DNA from: [Phormidium] sp. LEGE 05292
GTDB taxonomy: Bacteria > Cyanobacteriota > Cyanobacteriia > Cyanobacteriales > Aerosakkonemataceae
DNA: 41,866 bases
Assembly: GCF_015207735.1 (NCBI RefSeq)
Contig: NZ_JADEWG010000051.1
Location: 1-41,866, forward strand
Direction of reading: 5' to 3'
Below, in pieces: positions 8,548 to 17,051 of the stretch. Positions within the stretch are counted from its first letter, which is position 1. Each line of letters opens with the position of its first letter. The notes below the pieces were generated by a model, which worked only from the letters and a program-made list of their open reading frames with translations, ran no database searches and was not told the DNA's origin. The position numbers and the translations under genes were made by a program.

Positions 8548-9690
8548 TTAGTTTTTTGGTTCAATAGTAGTGATTATCTCTCCGGTTTGAGAAGTGTCGT
8601 AACCGCCAAGGGAAATTAACTGAGAATGCAGGCGTTGGTGTCCGAGAATGTTGAGGAATTGTTGTACAGGTATTTCTTGCAAGTAATCTTTAATAATTAC
8701 TAAATCATATTGTGATTTATGCAGGGGAACAAATCCTAATCCAAAGGCGGTTGCTATGGCTTGAATACTAATTCCGGCATCAACTTTGCCAGAGGCAATT
8801 GCTCGAGCAACTGCAACATGACTATTAACAATTTGATTAAATCCTTTCACAGCAGTAAAGGGGATTTTGGCTTGATTTAGTAAATGTTCTAATAGTTGAC
8901 GACTGCCAGATCCTAGTTCTCGGTTGATAATAGTAATTTCAGGGTTAGCTAAGTCAACAATATTTCTCAATCTTTGGGGATTACCAGGTTGTACTATCAG
9001 TCCTTCTGACCAAAAACCTAAGTTAATTAATACCACTTCCTGATTGGTTAATATATCTTTGATGAAGCTAACATTATGGGAGTTAGTTTCTGGATTGTAT
9101 AAGTGCATTCCTGCAATATGAACTTCGCCTCTGAGCAATCTTTCTAGCGCTTCCTTGCTGTTGGCAAAACTCCAGTGAACTCGCAAATTGGGATACCATT
9201 GCTCTGCGACTTTTGCCCAAAGTGAAAGTACTGGGGTACAACCTGCGATCGCTACTGTTTGCTTAATCTTATCCTGAGAATCCCACAATTTGACGATAAT
9301 TTTATTATCATCTGTTTCTCGCCAACCTTCACCATCTGCGGGAATCATTTCTGTCCGAAAAGCTTCTTCTCCCAGCAATGGATAAGCAATTAATCTTCCT
9401 CCTACTTGGGCTAAATTCATTCTTAATTTCTGCGCTAATGGAACTGCTTGGGTAGGTATTGCTTCTACACCAATACACTCTTCTTGCAACCAAAATAAAT
9501 CTTCTACTTGACATCCTAATACTTTGGCTAAACGCAAAGCAATTGTTGCCGAAGGTGCGTATTGTCCAGATTCTACACCACTAATTGTTTGACGGGAAAC
9601 CCCGGCAATTTTCGCTAAATCCTGCTGACTCAAGCCTAAGCGGATACGAATTTGTTTTAAATTGTTACGTAGCTCACTTTCTGGCTTCAT
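8548..9690 (-). CDS. XRE-family regulator with molybdate-type substrate-binding domain (COG1910-like)
   Basis: The 380-residue protein has an XRE helix-turn-helix at residues 6-60 (SQQDLAKIAGVSRQTISGVE) fused to a periplasmic-binding-protein-like domain at about 90-370. This domain type (PBP_like, related to ModA/TupA binding proteins) also occurs next to molybdopterin genes. Segments such as LWAKVAEQW, IAGMHLYNPETN and INRELGSGSRQLLEHLL are typical of that domain. There is no signal peptide, so it acts in the cytoplasm and probably senses an oxyanion or related small ligand. It is divergent from the HsdR-like gene, with about 300 bp between them, and likely regulates that interval. The ligand is an inference from the fold. 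Confidence 0.8.
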   Translation of the reverse strand: MKPESELRNNLKQIRIRLGLSQQDLAKIAGVSRQTISGVESGQYAPSATIALRLAKVLGCQVEDLFWLQEECIGVEAIPTQAVPLAQKLRMNLAQVGGRLIAYPLLGEEAFRTEMIPADGEGWRETDDNKIIVKLWDSQDKIKQTVAIAGCTPVLSLWAKVAEQWYPNLRVHWSFANSKEALERLLRGEVHIAGMHLYNPETNSHNVSFIKDILTNQEVVLINLGFWSEGLIVQPGNPQRLRNIVDLANPEITIINRELGSGSRQLLEHLLNQAKIPFTAVKGFNQIVNSHVAVARAIASGKVDAGISIQAIATAFGLGFVPLHKSQYDLVIIKDYLQEIPVQQFLNILGHQRLHSQLISLGGYDTSQTGEIITTIEPKN

Positions 9691-9793
9691 TACTAATTCC
9701 TTTAAGCATAAATTTTTCTAAACTAGGACTTTTACAACACTAACTTTCCTACTTTTACCTATCTGTTAAAAAAGTAACCATAAAAAAAGTATT

Positions 9794-9815
9794 ACGATAT
9801 ACGCAAGTATTTCGT
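9794..9815. promoter_or_regulatory. Candidate operator, imperfect palindrome ACGATATAC-N4-GTATTTCGT
   Basis: The 9-bp arms have one mismatch and a 4-bp spacer. The site is 104 bp upstream of the regulator start, between divergent genes, which suits an autoregulatory binding site. The arms loosely resemble ModE-type half sites, but I cannot test that here. Confidence 0.45.
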
Positions 9816-9847
9816 ACAATGTGCTTGAATATTAGCATGGCATGATA

Positions 9848-9917
9848 TCACCGCCTCAAAGCTAAAAGCCTTACTGGTAAATATATCCAGGTAAGGTTTT
9901 TACCTAAATGTTGGTGA
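9848..9917 (+). promoter_or_regulatory. Structured leader with terminator-like hairpin upstream of the HsdR-like gene
   Basis: An outer 5-bp stem (TCACC 9848-9852 with GGTGA 9913-9917) encloses a strong hairpin. In it, CCTTACTGG (9869-9877) pairs with CCAGGTAAGG (9887-9896, one bulged G), directly followed by TTTTT. That looks like an intrinsic terminator inside the 5' leader, so attenuation is possible. Its place beside a molybdate-type regulator makes a cofactor-sensing RNA worth testing, but the match to any known riboswitch is weak. The rest of 9691-9993 shows no gene. Confidence 0.4.
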
Positions 9918-9993
9918 AACCGATAAATTAAAAGAATAAACGCTTGATTTTAGTAATTCTCTCCCTATCACCGATCAATTTATTGGAGAGTAT

Positions 9994-10773
9994 ATGATGT
10001 TAGTTTGGTTTGAAGTAAACGGTTATACAGTTTTGTTAGATTCAGATGTTGCGCCGGGAAAGGTGAAGTCTGAGCGAAGTAGTTATGGTGAGGTGATATT
10101 GCGCGATCGCTTTTTTCAATCACTGAGAAGAATTAATCCTAATGTTCCCTCAATGGCGATTACAGAAGCTATTAAAGTACTTAATTCGATTCCTGGTGAT
10201 ACCCCTCAAGCCAAAAATTATAATTTCCGAAATTTTTTGCAAAATGGGATGAATGTATCTTACCAATTAGGTAAATATAAACTTTATAATGAACTAAAAC
10301 TTGTAGATTATTCTCATGTTCAAAAAAATGATTGGTTGGTGATTCAAAATTATACAGTTTTTGAAGGAAACGTTCGCTATTCGCCAGAAATGGTGATTTT
10401 TATTAATGGGTTGCCCTTGGGTATAATTGATTTAATAGAAACTAGTTCTAATGCAATTCCTTTAAAAAGGAATTGTGGTAAAATTAAATTTTGTAACTAT
10501 AAATTACCTACAATTTTTTCTTATATTCAAATTTTAGTAATTTCTAATGGCAATCAAGCTAGAGTAGGGAATCCTTACCTTAATTGCGAACAATTTATTC
10601 CTTGGCACAGCTTATGTAGAGAAGAAAAGTTAATCAATGGGGTAACAGAATTAGAAATATTAATTCAGGATTTTTTTGATAAACGCTCTTTTTTTAAGTC
10701 AATGAAAGACTTTATTGACTTTACACAAATACAGATAGAGACTCTACCAAAAGAATGTAAATGTCGTTTGTAA
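9994..10773 (+). CDS. Orphan HsdR N-terminal domain with altered nuclease residues
   Basis: The 259-residue protein aligns by eye with the N-terminal region of type I restriction enzyme R subunits: FFQSLRRINPNVPSMAITEAI, NDWLVIQNYTVFEG, then INGLPLGIIDL, LPTIFSYIQILVISNG and W-containing end of the domain. In true HsdR the nuclease signature reads RPD...NGLPL.viELK. Here it is SPE (Pro131-Glu132) and DLI (146-148), so the catalytic Asp is Glu and the essential Lys is Ile. The helicase motor (roughly 700 further residues) and any hsdM/hsdS partners are absent. ATG 9994 has a good GGAGAG box at 9985-9990. It is either a decaying remnant or a repurposed non-cleaving domain; the intact 259-codon frame leaves the second option open. 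Confidence 0.75.
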   Translation: MMLVWFEVNGYTVLLDSDVAPGKVKSERSSYGEVILRDRFFQSLRRINPNVPSMAITEAIKVLNSIPGDTPQAKNYNFRNFLQNGMNVSYQLGKYKLYNELKLVDYSHVQKNDWLVIQNYTVFEGNVRYSPEMVIFINGLPLGIIDLIETSSNAIPLKRNCGKIKFCNYKLPTIFSYIQILVISNGNQARVGNPYLNCEQFIPWHSLCREEKLINGVTELEILIQDFFDKRSFFKSMKDFIDFTQIQIETLPKECKCRL

Positions 10774-10783
10774 AAGGGAACAG

Positions 10784-10811
10784 GGGACTGGGGATTAGGG
10801 ACTAGGGACTG
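10784..10811. repeat. Heptamer short tandem repeat (GGGACTR-type)x4
   Basis: The units GGGACTG, GGGATTA, GGGACTA and GGGACTG follow each other between the convergent HsdR-like and K+ channel genes. They are the same class of repeat as at 2838-2865, on the opposite strand. Confidence 0.75.
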
Positions 10812-10860
10812 GGATTCCTTACAATTTCTGTTATTTTGTTCCAGCTTTGTTTGATAGCAT

Positions 10861-11952
10861 TTAAGAATTATGTTTGGGTAAACGCAGTCTCTTGGAACTA
10901 AGAGGACTGAGAATTTGGTTAAGTAAACGTAATTGTTCTGGTGTACCCATGCAAATCATGGAATCTCCAGCTGATAGGAGGGTATCTGCTGTTGGGCCTC
11001 CAATTAGAGTACCATCGGCGCGACGAATGGCGACTACTAAAGCACCAGATTGACTTCGCAGACGTGCATCTTTTAATGTTTGACCAACATAAGGACAAAC
11101 GTGGGGATCTAAAAGGAATTCTTCCATGTAGAACGATCGATCTATCCCCGTAAGAATCCCATCGACAAAATCCATTACTTGTGGTCTTAAAGCCGCTGCT
11201 GCCATGCGTTTACCACCAGTAATATAAGGAGAGACTACCGCATCTGCGCCGCCACGTTGTAACTTTTTCACTGCTTCTTCTGTGCTCGCACGAGCAATTG
11301 TTCTCACTTCTGGATTAAGCGATTTTGCCGAAAGAACAGTGTAAAGATTTTCAGCATCCGAAGGTAGCGCCGCCACCAAACAAATTGCCCGTTCAATACC
11401 CACTTTTACTAATGTTTCATCTAATGTAGCGTCACCTTGGATGCTAACGTAACCCATTTCTTTTGCTAATTCCACAGATTCTTGATCCGAATCAATAATT
11501 ACAAAAGAAATGCCTTCAGCTTGAAACTCCTGAGCAATTTGCTTGCCAGTGCGTCCATATCCACATAAAATGTAGTGTTCTTTCAAATTTTCAATCAAGC
11601 GTCTCTGCTGCCTCAGTTTTCTACCTTCTTGAAAGTAACCTTGAATTATAGCTTCTGTAAATCTGTTAACAATGTAACCGATAATAACGATTCCTAATCC
11701 GATCAAAACAATAGTAAATATTCGACCCCGACTTCCTAAAGGTCGAGTTTCTCCATAGCCAACTGTAGCTAGGGTAATTACTGTCATGTAAATAGAGTCT
11801 AACCAATCCCATCCTTCGATAAACCTGTACCACAGTGTACCGAGTAGAAATATGGCAATGAAAGCGATTACTCCACCAATTAGCTGTTTTTGTATGCGTT
11901 CATACTTAACCTCAATAGCTGTTTGTAAAATTAATCTATTTTGAGAGATCAC
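10861..11952 (-). CDS. Two-transmembrane potassium channel with RCK/TrkA domains (MthK-like)
   Basis: The 363-residue protein has one TM helix (about 25-41), a pore loop with the K+ selectivity filter TVGYG (63-67), a second TM helix (about 79-97), then a cytoplasmic RCK N domain starting HYILCGYGRTGKQIA and a C-terminal TrkA_C domain (about 270-345). This order is that of MthK-type ligand-gated K+ channels. The Rossmann motif GxGxxG is intact (GYGRTG). The start appears to be GTG at 11952; no ATG in frame precedes the first TM helix and no clear ribosome site is seen. It is divergent from a KtrA-like gene 88 bp away, so K+ efflux and uptake control may share a regulatory region. Confidence 0.92.
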   Translation of the reverse strand: MISQNRLILQTAIEVKYERIQKQLIGGVIAFIAIFLLGTLWYRFIEGWDWLDSIYMTVITLATVGYGETRPLGSRGRIFTIVLIGLGIVIIGYIVNRFTEAIIQGYFQEGRKLRQQRRLIENLKEHYILCGYGRTGKQIAQEFQAEGISFVIIDSDQESVELAKEMGYVSIQGDATLDETLVKVGIERAICLVAALPSDAENLYTVLSAKSLNPEVRTIARASTEEAVKKLQRGGADAVVSPYITGGKRMAAAALRPQVMDFVDGILTGIDRSFYMEEFLLDPHVCPYVGQTLKDARLRSQSGALVVAIRRADGTLIGGPTADTLLSAGDSMICMGTPEQLRLLNQILSPLSSKRLRLPKHNS

Positions 11953-12040
11953 AGAAGTAGAAGCTTTTTGTTAGCTGTTTAATCATATACAACAGTAGAA
12001 TACCAATTGCTCTGTTAAATTTGATAGTAGGGAAATAAAA

Positions 12041-12718
12041 ATGTATGTGTTAATTGCTGGAGCCGGACTAGTCGGGATAAATTTAGCGCAAAAGCTGGTA
12101 GAGTTGGGACATACTGTAGCAGTAATTGATATCGATCCTAATGCCTGTCGCTATGCTCGCGAACAAGTGGGAGCAATGGCTTTTGAAGGTAGTGCTGTGA
12201 GTACGGAAGTTTTACTAGAAGCGGGAATTCGTAAAGCTGACTCTGTAGCTGCTGTTTTACGGAGTGATGCCTTAAATTTAGCAATGGTAACTTTGGCGAA
12301 ACATTACGGTGTTTCTCATATTATCAGCAGAATGCGGCACCGAGATTTTGAAGCGCCATTGCGTCTGGCGGGGGCGCATCATATTATTAGCACGATCGAT
12401 CTTGCAGTATCCACAATGGTAAATGCGATCGAATATCCTGAAGTAGAATCGATGATGCACTTTGAACAAGGGCAAATCGAAGTATTAAAACTAGCCATTC
12501 CTGAACGTTGTAATGTTGTCGGACGTAGCGTAGCGGAAATTGCTCAAGATGCTCGATTTCCTTCTGGTTCTTTAATTATTGGTTATCAACCTCATCCTCA
12601 TACGGATTTAGTAATTCCGAATGGAAGTACTGTTTTAGAATCCGGTTCAACTATATTGATTGTGACTAAACCAGGAACTTTACATCAAGTGATTGATTTT
12701 ATCGAAGGTTGTCCTTAA
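12041..12718 (+). CDS. TrkA/KtrA-family K+ uptake regulatory protein
   Basis: The 225-residue protein is a single RCK unit: TrkA_N with nucleotide-binding motif LIAGAGLVGINLA (4-16) and the acidic strand end VIDIDP (about 29-34), then a TrkA_C domain from about 140 to the end (VVGRSVAEIA...GSTILIVTKPG). Such proteins are cytoplasmic gating subunits of Trk/Ktr K+ transporters and bind NAD(H), ATP or ADP. Its length fits KtrA. No transporter subunit is encoded beside it, so the membrane partner must be elsewhere. It is divergent from the MthK-like channel. Confidence 0.88.
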   Translation: MYVLIAGAGLVGINLAQKLVELGHTVAVIDIDPNACRYAREQVGAMAFEGSAVSTEVLLEAGIRKADSVAAVLRSDALNLAMVTLAKHYGVSHIISRMRHRDFEAPLRLAGAHHIISTIDLAVSTMVNAIEYPEVESMMHFEQGQIEVLKLAIPERCNVVGRSVAEIAQDARFPSGSLIIGYQPHPHTDLVIPNGSTVLESGSTILIVTKPGTLHQVIDFIEGCP

Positions 12719-12745
12719 TCTATTCCTCAGATTCAGTAGAAAGAT

Positions 12746-13022
12746 TTTTTTTGAACCACGTTCGCGTAGCGTGCGCGTAGCGCGTAAGACACGAAGAACA
12801 CGAAGGAAGAGGAGAAGAAGAAGCAATTTTCACAATTCATTTAGACTGGCTATATAGCAGCTGAAGTATAGTTTAGGACGTTCACAAGAAGCTTAATACC
12901 AAATCCGGGTTAGTTACCCCCGCTATCTTCTTGGGTTTCTTTGTTTTTCTTTCTTCTTCTTCCTTCGTGTTCTTCGTGTCTTACGCGCTACGCGCACGCT
13001 ACGCGAACGTGGTTCAAAAAAA
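12746..13022. repeat. 65-bp perfect inverted repeat around a 147-bp loop, between convergent genes
   Basis: The segment 12746-12810 is exactly complementary to 12958-13022. Each arm carries the cyanobacterial repeat core TTCGCGTAGCGTGCGCGTAG and a CACGAAGAACACGAAGG stretch. In addition, a direct repeat containing CATTTAGACTGGCTATAT follows each arm (12838-12855 and 13038-13055). The loop contains a polypurine stretch and the word ATACCAAATCCGGG, which recurs inverted at about 39618-39631. There are no coding sequences in 12719-13111. Confidence 0.9.
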
Positions 13023-13111
13023 GTCTTTTTCACGAATCATTTAGACTGGCTATATAAGCCATTTGTCTAGAGGATTCTGTTGTCCTCAGCTTTGCTTCCA
13101 TTGCTATATAC

Positions 13112-14728
13112 TCATTCATCTTCTAATTGTAAAAGTTGTCGATCGATATTACGAATCCGGTTTTGAGCAATTTCGTCAGAAATAATCCGTTTTCTAATTG
13201 CTTCATTTAAAGCCCCTTTTTCTGCTAATAGTAAACGCCGTTTAATTGCATCAAACTTGCTGCGATTACTATCATTAATATCAAATTCATCTTCGCGACG
13301 GTTGTATAGATCTCGTAAAGCTTTTTCGGCGGCGGCGACTTTGACTTGGTAAGTCGATCGCATTTCCTCATAAATCGATTTTGGCAAAACTCCTGCCTTC
13401 AACAAACTATCTAATTCATCTTGTGCAGCTTTAGAAGTCATCAATTGAGCTTGCAATTCTTCCGTTTGCTGACGAAACTCGGAAAAATGGGAAAGCTTTA
13501 ACTGTCGCACGAACCAAGGTAAACTTAATCCTTGTCCGACTAAAGATAACAAAACAGTGCCAAATACCAAGGCAATTAACCTTTCTCTTCCGGGGATAAT
13601 TGCAGGTAAACTAAGAGCCAGAGCCATTGAAAGAGAGCCTTTAATATTACCAAAAAATAAGACGTGCTGCCAAGGTAAAGGAATTGCGCGATCGAACCAA
13701 CGTACTGCCCATAACAATGGATAAACAGAGAGTAATCGCCCCACTTGATAAGCGACTATTGCGAGTAAAATTGCTGGCAAAGTTTCCCATATAGTAATCA
13801 GATCGATTTCTAAACCAATCAGCAAGAAAATAAATGTATTAACCCCAAAACCTGCATATTCCCAAAAACTCAACAAAGCAATTCGACTCGATGCCGAAAT
13901 ATTACTAGAAATCCCCATATTTCCCACAATTAATCCGGCAACTACCACAGCAACAACACCAGATACATGAATAAATTGTCCTATTTGAAAAGTACCCAAT
14001 GCTACTGCTACTGTTAGTAACATACTGCTTAAGGGATCGTCAGAACGAGTGAGCAAACCAGTACTTAAATAACCCAAAGCTAGACCAACTAAAATACCAC
14101 CAGCAATCACGACAAAAAGCTCTTGCAATCCATCGATCAAAACAAACTTACCTGTGGAATTCAGCTTCAGAATTAAGCTGAATAAAACTAAAGCTACACC
14201 ATCATTAAATAAACTTTCTCCTTCAACAATTGTCGAAAGTCGAGATGGTACTGCCACTTCCTTAAAAACAGCGATTACCGAAACAGTATCAGTAATCGCT
14301 AAAATTACTCCAACTAGTAACGCTGGTATCCACAACAAACCCAAGCCGAATTTTAACAGGATTGCGGTGATCGCAGAAGAAATCAGCACTCCTGGCCCTG
14401 CTAGTAGTAAAATTGGTTTTACCGTGCTCCGTAAACGGCTAATATCTGTATTAATTGCTGCTTCAAACACCAAAATTGGCAAAAATAGATTGAAAATCAG
14501 GGACGGATCTAAACCAATTCGTCGAGGTAATAGATCGGTAATTGCTAAACCTGCTAAAACTAAGCCAGTAACATAAGGCACACGAAACTGCCGGGATATT
14601 AAGGCAACGCCAGTAGCTACCAATAGCAAAATAATTAAGGCAATGACTAATTCTGCAAATTTTGCTTCCAAGGAGGAGTTTGTAGTGTTAGAACTGGCAA
14701 GGATAAACTGTTGCAGAAAGTACGACAT
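13112..14728 (-). CDS. Na+/H+ antiporter, CPA1 (NhaP/SOD2-like) family
   Basis: The 538-residue protein has about 12 hydrophobic helices over residues 20-420, then a charged cytoplasmic tail of about 115 residues rich in Lys, Arg and Glu (coiled-coil-like: QQTEELQAQL, AEKALRDLYNRRED). The family signature is FNDGVALVLFSL near residue 175, with the ion-binding acidic residue in it, and a second acidic helix around AITDTVSVIAVF. It would exchange cytoplasmic Na+ (or K+) for H+ in the plasma or thylakoid membrane. Together with the two K+ genes just upstream it makes a cation-homeostasis cluster, though orientations show that they are not one operon. Confidence 0.9.
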   Translation of the reverse strand: MSYFLQQFILASSNTTNSSLEAKFAELVIALIILLLVATGVALISRQFRVPYVTGLVLAGLAITDLLPRRIGLDPSLIFNLFLPILVFEAAINTDISRLRSTVKPILLLAGPGVLISSAITAILLKFGLGLLWIPALLVGVILAITDTVSVIAVFKEVAVPSRLSTIVEGESLFNDGVALVLFSLILKLNSTGKFVLIDGLQELFVVIAGGILVGLALGYLSTGLLTRSDDPLSSMLLTVAVALGTFQIGQFIHVSGVVAVVVAGLIVGNMGISSNISASSRIALLSFWEYAGFGVNTFIFLLIGLEIDLITIWETLPAILLAIVAYQVGRLLSVYPLLWAVRWFDRAIPLPWQHVLFFGNIKGSLSMALALSLPAIIPGRERLIALVFGTVLLSLVGQGLSLPWFVRQLKLSHFSEFRQQTEELQAQLMTSKAAQDELDSLLKAGVLPKSIYEEMRSTYQVKVAAAEKALRDLYNRREDEFDINDSNRSKFDAIKRRLLLAEKGALNEAIRKRIISDEIAQNRIRNIDRQLLQLEDE

Positions 14729-14881
14729 AAATATTTAACTCAGAGTTACAATACCCAAATATGCAAAGTTTTGGATCGTTGGCATATCCTGAAATACAGG
14801 TTTGGTAGCCTCGATCAATGTACCTTACAAAGCAAACCAGTAAAATCGCATCGGAATAAGTTTTGAATTAAGGATTGAGCA

Positions 14882-16162
14882 GTGAGTATAGAAACTGTTG
14901 TTGAGAAGTCTCAAATAACTACAGAGTCAGGATTAGAGTCGGGTAATTACGATCCTGCTAGCTTCGATCGGTTTGTCATGTCCACTTACGGACGATTTCC
15001 CTTAGTTTTGGAAAAAGGCGAAGGTTGTCGAGTGTGGGACAATGAAGGGCGCGAGTATCTAGATTTTGTGGCGGGAATTGCTACTTGTACCTTGGGACAC
15101 GCACATCCGGTGATGGTAGAAGCTGTGACTAAGCAAATTAAAACCTTGCACCATGTTTCTAACCTTTATTACAATTCACCGCAGGGTTTGCTGGCAAAAT
15201 GGTTAGTAGAGCATTCTTGTGCCGATCGCGCTTTTTTCTGTAATTCTGGCGCAGAAGCTAACGAAGGCGCAATTAAATTAGCCCGGAAATATGCTCACAC
15301 AGTTTTAGGAATTGATGAACCTGTAATTTTGACGGCGAATGCCAGTTTTCACGGACGGACTTTAGCGACAATTACCGCAACTGGACAACCAAAATATCAA
15401 AAGTATTTTGATCCCTTGGTGCCTGGGTTTCATTATGTAGATTACAACGATATTCAAGCGATCAAAAATGCGATCGGAGATATCGACACCGGAGACAGAA
15501 GAGTAGCAGCAATTCTCTTAGAAGCATTACAAGGAGAAGGCGGAGTTCGTCCCGGAGAAACAGAATATTTCCAACAAATTCGCCAAATTTGTGACGAAAC
15601 AGGCATTCTCCTAATTATGGATGAAGTGCAAGTAGGAATGGGTCGCACTGGCAAATTGTGGGGATATGAAAATCTGGGAATAGAACCAGACATTTTCACT
15701 AGTGCAAAAGGTTTAGGTGGTGGAATTCCGATCGGTGCAATGTTATGTAAATCTAAATGCGACATTTTCCAACCCGGAGAACACGCCAGCACCTTTGGCG
15801 GAAATCCTTTCGCTTGTGCAGTTGCACTCACAGTTTGTCAAACTTTGTCACAGGAAAACATTTTAGAAAATGTCCAACAACGTGGCGAACAATTGCGTGC
15901 TGGATTGAAAGAAATTGCCGTTAAATATCCCGATAAAATTACCGAAGTCAGAGGTTGGGGTTTAATTAATGGCATGGAATTAAACGCAGAAACTCAATTA
16001 ACTTCTGCTGATATAGTCAAAGCAGCAATGGCAGAAGGCTTGTTATTAGTTCCCGCAGGGCCAAAAGTTGTCCGCTTTGTTCCACCATTAATTGTAACTG
16101 CAAAAGAAATTGATTCAGCAGTACAAATTGTCGGAAAAGTCATGGCAGATTTGACTGCTTGA
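14882..16162 (+). CDS. argD: Acetylornithine aminotransferase
   Basis: The 426-residue class III PLP aminotransferase converts N-acetylglutamate semialdehyde to N-acetylornithine in arginine synthesis. Family motifs are NSGAEANEGAIKLAR, the Asp-containing LIMDEVQVGMGRTG, and the PLP lysine Lys276 in TSAKGLGGGIPIGAM. The glycine-rich start YGRFPLVLEKGEGCRVWD and the length are typical of ArgD, with an extra N-terminal stretch of about 25 residues common in cyanobacteria. GTG at 14882 is the first in-frame start after TGA-rich upstream sequence. A strong hairpin follows the stop, so it is monocistronic. Confidence 0.95.
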   Translation: MSIETVVEKSQITTESGLESGNYDPASFDRFVMSTYGRFPLVLEKGEGCRVWDNEGREYLDFVAGIATCTLGHAHPVMVEAVTKQIKTLHHVSNLYYNSPQGLLAKWLVEHSCADRAFFCNSGAEANEGAIKLARKYAHTVLGIDEPVILTANASFHGRTLATITATGQPKYQKYFDPLVPGFHYVDYNDIQAIKNAIGDIDTGDRRVAAILLEALQGEGGVRPGETEYFQQIRQICDETGILLIMDEVQVGMGRTGKLWGYENLGIEPDIFTSAKGLGGGIPIGAMLCKSKCDIFQPGEHASTFGGNPFACAVALTVCQTLSQENILENVQQRGEQLRAGLKEIAVKYPDKITEVRGWGLINGMELNAETQLTSADIVKAAMAEGLLLVPAGPKVVRFVPPLIVTAKEIDSAVQIVGKVMADLTA

Positions 16163-16176
16163 CAAACTTAATTAAG

Positions 16177-16202
16177 CTGGCACAACAATTTTGTTGTGCC
16201 AG
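16177..16202 (+). terminator. Hairpin after argD (12-bp perfect stem)
   Basis: The arm CTGGCACAACAA (16177-16188) pairs exactly with TTGTTGTGCCAG (16191-16202). It lies 15 bp after the argD stop. No T tract follows it directly, but the second palindrome AACGACTTAAGTCGTT (16212-16227) ends in a run of T, and the two together probably stop transcription. Confidence 0.7.
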
Positions 16203-16239
16203 GTCTGTTGTAACGACTTAAGTCGTTTTTTGATCGAGA

Positions 16240-16307
16240 GAAGGACTAAAGTCCTCACAACGAACTGATTCAAATCGAAGGACTAAAGTCCTCACAACGA
16301 ACTGATT
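16240..16307. repeat. Two direct copies of a 31-bp repeat with GGACTAAAGTCC core
   Basis: Units at 16240-16270 and 16277-16307 are identical, with the near-palindrome GGACTAAAGTCC in each. They follow the palindrome AACGACTTAAGTCGTT. The second unit runs 2 bp into the stop codon of the convergent pentapeptide gene. This is a known kind of dispersed palindromic repeat in cyanobacteria. Confidence 0.85.
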
Positions 16308-16827
16308 ACTTATCGTTACTTTCAATTTCACCATCTGGCATGGTAGTTCTTTTCAGAAAAGTTCTGCTTAAGTCAACACCAACAACGTTTGCATCTCGAA
16401 GAACTGCACCCATTAAAACAGCACCACTTAAGTCAGCGAAACTCAGATCGGCACCTAATAAATTAGCGAAATTCAGAAGACTTAATCTCATGTCAGCACC
16501 GCTTAAGTTAGCGTTAGCCAAGTGTGCTTGTTTAAGATCGGCACCGACAATTAAAGCTTGGCTTAAATTAACTCTGCTCAAGTCTGCTCGCACCAGTCTA
16601 GCACCACTTAAGTTAGCTCCTTGTAAGTTAGCACCAGCTAAATAAGCATTCCGCAAGTCAGCTTCTCTGAGGTCTAATTGACTTAAGTTAGCATCACTTA
16701 AGTCACATCCGGGACATTGCTTGGTTTGTCGCAATATTTCTAAGTGTTGGAGATTATAGGCATTTGCAGGAGTAGCCAAGCCAAGAATAGTGAACAAAAC
16801 AATAGAAGCTAGTTGTTTGATTTTCAT
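16306..16827 (-). CDS. Secreted pentapeptide-repeat protein
   Basis: The 173-residue protein has a signal peptide (MKIKQLASIVLFTILGLATP, cleavage after ANA near residue 23). A short linker with two cysteines (QCPGCDLSDANL) leads to about 22 A(D/N)LXX pentapeptides from residue 43 to 155, which fold into a right-handed beta-helix. Such exported proteins are abundant in cyanobacteria, often in the thylakoid lumen or periplasm, and most have no known function. It is convergent with argD and shares the intergenic repeats with it. Confidence 0.88.
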   Translation of the reverse strand: MKIKQLASIVLFTILGLATPANAYNLQHLEILRQTKQCPGCDLSDANLSQLDLREADLRNAYLAGANLQGANLSGARLVRADLSRVNLSQALIVGADLKQAHLANANLSGADMRLSLLNFANLLGADLSFADLSGAVLMGAVLRDANVVGVDLSRTFLKRTTMPDGEIESNDK

Positions 16828-16898
16828 ATTTCTAACAGAGTAACTTTAGCTAGCATAACTTGACACCAGCTGCTATTTTTCAGTTCCTTGCAGTACAG

Positions 16899-16965
16899 GA
16901 GGTAGAACCTCGCAAATCTCGTTACCAGGTTGAACCTGGTAACGAAAGACAGAGGCTCTGCCTCT
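16899..16965. repeat. Cluster of three short palindromes upstream of the pentapeptide gene
   Basis: There are GAGGTAGAACCTC at 16899-16911, a 27-bp palindrome with ACCAGGTTGAACCTGGT as core at 16919-16945, and AGAGGCTCTGCCTCT at 16951-16965. They are dispersed palindromic repeats of a type common in cyanobacterial spacers. The remaining sequence to uvrC shows no gene. Confidence 0.8.
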
Positions 16966-17051
16966 TGGTGCAAGATCTGAGATAACGTTGGATAAGGTTT
17001 AACTGCTCTTTTGTGCGCCCTTGCTACCTCAATGAGTAGTTCATCAGTTGC

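Noticed and set aside
9848-9917. Firm call of a molybdenum-cofactor riboswitch
   Set aside because: Only short similarities (CACCGCCTC and GGTGAAACCG) are visible; the core conserved pattern cannot be confirmed by eye, so it is kept as a generic leader.
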